Below, piece by piece: positions 61,404-64,000 of a DNA stretch of 64,000 nucleotides. This stretch comes from CAKSST01 sp045535505 (GTDB lineage Bacteria > Bacillota > Clostridia > Oscillospirales > Acutalibacteraceae): contig JAZSLU010000023.1 in NCBI GenBank assembly GCA_045535505.1, positions 62,001 through 126,000 on the forward strand, written 5' to 3'. Every line of letters begins with the position of its first letter. Position 1 is the stretch's first letter. A program made the position numbers and the translations under genes. Below the pieces are notes generated by a model. It ran no database searches and was not told where the DNA came from. It worked only from the letters and a program-made list of their open reading frames with translations.

Positions 61404-63059
61404 CTAAAGTGAAATGCTATCAGCTTTTGCCGTTATACGTGCAATACATTTTTCATAACCCAAAACCTGCATTATTGAATAAAGGTCGGGCGTGTTGCGT
61501 CTGCCTGTTATTGCAATACGAATTACCGTGCTGACATCACCCACACTGCCTTTATAGGCATCGGGGTTTGCTTTATAAGCAGATGTTTCTGCCGCGAAAC
61601 CCAAAGGCTCACAGATGCTTTTTATGCGGTCAAACCATTGTTGACGGTCATCTGCAGCGGTATAGGTTGCTTTGTAAGCCTCTAAAATTGCTTTTGCATC
61701 ACATGGAGCAATTTTCTCGGGAATTTCGTCTTGATGCTGGAAAAGCTCCTCATAAAAATATGCACTGTACTGCTTTGCTTCGTCCCATTTTGCAATATCT
61801 TTGCGGGGTTTGGGCACATCACGGTCAATGGCAAACACGCTTCTTGTATAGTCGGCATCGGCGGTAAGAATATTGTAATAATCCTTATCAAACTCATTAG
61901 CCCAAAGCGTTAAGCGGTCATAAACCGTTTTGGAATCCATTTTGCAGACAATGTTTTTGCTGACGTCTATAAGTTTATTTTCGTCAAACAATGCGCCCGA
62001 AACGCTTAATTTTTTGAAAGAAAATTTATAATCTTTTCTTTTTGCATCGGGGTTGCCTTTGCGCCAGGCTTCAAAGTCCGACGCCATAACCGTCATAAGA
62101 TATTCGGTAACGCTCTCGCACTCAAATCCGCGCTCGGCGAAATATATTACCGCTGCCTCGGGGTCTTTGCGCTTTGAAATTTTGCGTTTGCCTCCGTTAT
62201 CAGATTTAAGCAAAGGTGCAACATGTGCATATTTTGGCGCTTTGAAGCCCAAAAGTTTAAACAACTGCAAATGCTTGGGTGTTGATGAAATCCACTCGTC
62301 ACCACGAATAACGTGGGTGGTATGCATAAGGTGGTCGTCAACTGCATGTGCAAAATGATACGTGGGAATGCCGTCAGATTTTAAAATAACAAAGTCTTCA
62401 TCGTTTTCGGGCATTTCTATTTTGCCTTTTATGCAGTCTTCAAAAACAATGCGGTTTTCTTCACTGCCGGGCGATTTTAATCTTACAACAAACTGTTTGC
62501 CCTGTTCTATAAGCGCTTTCGCTTGTTCGACTGTAATATCACGATATTTTGCCCATTTACCGTAACAGCCTGTTCTCACCTTTGCGGCTTCCTGCTCGGC
62601 TCTGATTGCGGTTAATTCTTCCTCTGTGCAAAAGCATGGGTATGCAAGACCTTGTCTTATAAGACTTGCGGCATAAGCGTGGTATATCTCGCCGCGTTCG
62701 CTTTGGCGGTACGGGCCGTAGTCACCCTTTATTTCGTTAGCCGATACAAAGCCCTCGTCGATTTTAACACCAAAACGCTCAAGTCCGCTTATGATATTTT
62801 CAACACCGCCCTCAACCTCACGTTTTTTGTCGGTATCTTCTATACGGGTGTAGAAAATTCCGTTTGAGGTGTCGGCAACAATACGGTTAACAAGAGCCAT
62901 ATACAATACACCCAAATGCAAATAACCTGTAGGGCTTGGCGCTACACGGGTAACACGAGCGCCCTCAGGCAGATTTCTTTGCGGGTACATATCTTCGTAA
63001 TATTCTGTTGTTTTACTATTTGGCAACAAAAGTTGAGCCATTTGTTCAAAATTATTCAT
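61404..63059 (-). CDS. gltX: Glutamyl-tRNA synthetase
   Basis: Class I enzyme for tRNA-Glu. HIGH-like RVAPSPTGYLHLGVLYMALV, FYTRIEDTDKKREVEGG and KISKRKDPEAAVIYFAERGF. About 551 aa from ATG 63059 (AGGAG upstream); somewhat longer than the usual 465-500 aa, with a divergent C-terminal half. As GlnRS is encoded next to it, this GluRS may be strictly discriminating. Confidence 0.93.
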   Translation of the reverse strand: MNNFEQMAQLLLPNSKTTEYYEDMYPQRNLPEGARVTRVAPSPTGYLHLGVLYMALVNRIVADTSNGIFYTRIEDTDKKREVEGGVENIISGLERFGVKIDEGFVSANEIKGDYGPYRQSERGEIYHAYAASLIRQGLAYPCFCTEEELTAIRAEQEAAKVRTGCYGKWAKYRDITVEQAKALIEQGKQFVVRLKSPGSEENRIVFEDCIKGKIEMPENDEDFVILKSDGIPTYHFAHAVDDHLMHTTHVIRGDEWISSTPKHLQLFKLLGFKAPKYAHVAPLLKSDNGGKRKISKRKDPEAAVIYFAERGFECESVTEYLMTVMASDFEAWRKGNPDAKRKDYKFSFKKLSVSGALFDENKLIDVSKNIVCKMDSKTVYDRLTLWANEFDKDYYNILTADADYTRSVFAIDRDVPKPRKDIAKWDEAKQYSAYFYEELFQHQDEIPEKIAPCDAKAILEAYKATYTAADDRQQWFDRIKSICEPLGFAAETSAYKANPDAYKGSVGDVSTVIRIAITGRRNTPDLYSIMQVLGYEKCIARITAKADSISL

Positions 63060-63070
63060 AAGTGCTCCTG

Positions 63071-63691
63071 TCAATCTTTATTGGGATACGGAATTAGGTC
63101 AATTACTTCAACAACGCCACTGCGTTGGTAAACGGTAGGTGTGACAAGCAATGTGTAACCAAAGCCTGCATCGCAACCCCATTCAAACGCTCTGCGCTGC
63201 GGCAACGCACAAGATGCAAGTAAGGTTGTCATAACGCCGCCGTGTAATATAACGGCTCCCGACGTTTCGCCTTTGCGCATTAGGTCAATAACTATTTGAT
63301 TAAACCCTAAAACAACCCTTTTTTGAAAGTCCTCATTGCTCTCACCGTTAGGGGGCGCGGGCATTTTGCCGCTAACCCAAGCCGTAAAGTCAGGTCTTGA
63401 ATCAAGCTGTTCGCCTGTTTTACCCTCAAAATCGCCAAAATCATACTCGGTCAGGTTATCAACCGTTTGAATTTCTCGCTCGGGGTAAAGAATTTGAGCT
63501 GTTTGAACACAACGTTGCAAAGGGCCTGAATATATTACACTTGCATCAGGATAGGTGTAGGTTTTGCGTAATTTTTTTAGTTCTTTGACCGATTGGGGCG
63601 TTAAAGCAAGGTCGGTTCTGCCGATGTATCTTCCCTGCTCGTTAGCTTCGGTAAGACCGTGTCTTATAAGATGAATTTTATACGTCTTCAT
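63071..63691 (-). CDS. Histidine phosphatase (phosphoglycerate mutase-like) family protein
   Basis: 206 aa. Catalytic motif IHLIRHGLTEANEQGRYIGRTD; second Arg in YSGPLQRCVQTA; LTEYDFGDFEGKT (Glu) and ILHGGVMTTLL (second His). Substrate unknown; relatives are alpha-ribazole phosphatase (CobC) or sugar-phosphate phosphatases. ATG 63691 with GGAGG, inside the end of the hemW gene (14-bp overlap). Confidence 0.9.
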   Translation of the reverse strand: MKTYKIHLIRHGLTEANEQGRYIGRTDLALTPQSVKELKKLRKTYTYPDASVIYSGPLQRCVQTAQILYPEREIQTVDNLTEYDFGDFEGKTGEQLDSRPDFTAWVSGKMPAPPNGESNEDFQKRVVLGFNQIVIDLMRKGETSGAVILHGGVMTTLLASCALPQRRAFEWGCDAGFGYTLLVTPTVYQRSGVVEVIDLIPYPNKD

Positions 63692-64000
63692 AAAGGCCTC
63701 CGATAATTGTGTTTGAAACCAAAAATCCTTTTTGAGTAATGCGAGCCGAATTTTCGTTAATTTCCATAAAACCGTCTTGGGCAAATTTTTGTGCTTTTTT
63801 TATAAATTTTTGCGACGGCGCTCTGCCAAAGCGGCTTTCAAACTCGTCAAACCGAATTCCGTCACTAAGGCGAAGCCTTAACATCGCATATTCATGGGCT
63901 GTGCCGCCAATATCGTCAAAAACCATTTGAGGATTGGTTAAAAATTTTTCAATATCGGCATCAAAATAATATCTTTTGCCGTCAATAAAGGAGTGTGCGG
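63678..64000 (-). CDS. hemW: HemW-like radical SAM haem chaperone, C-terminal part
   Basis: Only the last 106 codons are inside the window. AHSFIDGKRYYFDADIEKFL (from the HemW core after the AdoMet site) and the C-terminal HemN_C region EYAMLRLRLSDGIRFDEFESRFG are seen. The radical-SAM CxxxCxxC lies beyond base 64000. First visible gene of the hemW-phosphatase-gltX-glnS-nif3 operon. Confidence 0.85.
   Translation of the reverse strand, partial: AHSFIDGKRYYFDADIEKFLTNPQMVFDDIGGTAHEYAMLRLRLSDGIRFDEFESRFGRAPSQKFIKKAQKFAQDGFMEINENSARITQKGFLVSNTIIGGLYEDV

Overview
The window looks like chromosomal DNA from an anaerobic, low-to-moderate GC Gram-positive of class Clostridia, most like an Oscillospiraceae/Ruminococcaceae-type gut organism. 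This is inferred from a sporulation gene (spoIID), a DnaD/DnaC replication-restart pair, LCP/sortase/VanY/S11 wall enzymes, a group II ECF transporter, AGGAGG-type ribosome binding sites with many TTG and GTG starts, and compact intergenic terminators. I saw no rRNA, tRNA, CRISPR array, prophage or insertion sequence.

Layout. 1-5.2 kb (minus): rpsB with a structured leader, then U32 peptidase, lepA and a VanY-type carboxypeptidase. 5.3-6.5 kb: phosphoglycerate mutase. 6.5-7.3 kb: a wreck in which a broken sensor histidine kinase is fused in frame to the back half of an ABC ATPase. 7.4-9.8 kb: LCP protein, class B sortase and a small secreted protein that is probably its substrate. 9.9-20 kb: maf, a MITE-like inverted-repeat element, small genes for DNA repair (MGMT family, ung), NUDIX, M14 and S11 peptidases, an ABC exporter with its DUF1854 partner, and spoIID. 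20-31 kb: dnaD-dnaC, an S1-domain protein, the DUF951-prfA-sua5-coaE-M18 operon, and a YhaO/YhaN (SbcD/SbcC-like) pair.

31-39 kb is an accessory catabolic island of two divergent operons. The minus arm has a Gfo/Idh/MocA oxidoreductase, a class III aminotransferase and a rhamnulokinase-type kinase. The plus arm has two sugar isomerase/epimerase TIM barrels and two amidohydrolase-fold proteins, one without its metal ligands. Both arms have near-consensus promoters, and each carries the same 10-bp motif at its start site in mirror-image arrangement, so one repressor probably controls both. No transporter or regulator lies in the island.

39-46 kb: secA, proB-proA, and apbE opposite a NusG-II protein and a Gx-transporter protein. 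46-54 kb (minus) is the most interesting unit: a cobalamin riboswitch with an intrinsic terminator precedes a small basic HNH-repeat protein, a very large wall-anchored beta-repeat protein with an SPNTG sorting signal, a DUF4430 (transcobalamin-like) lipoprotein, EcfT, and a single polypeptide that fuses two ECF ATPases to an S component. I read this as a cobalamin-repressed surface capture and import system of a Gram-positive cell. 54-64 kb: glyS, a DUF2975/XRE/DUF4173 membrane cluster, a divergent XRE/small-protein pair, and the minus-strand operon hemW-histidine phosphatase-gltX-glnS-nif3.
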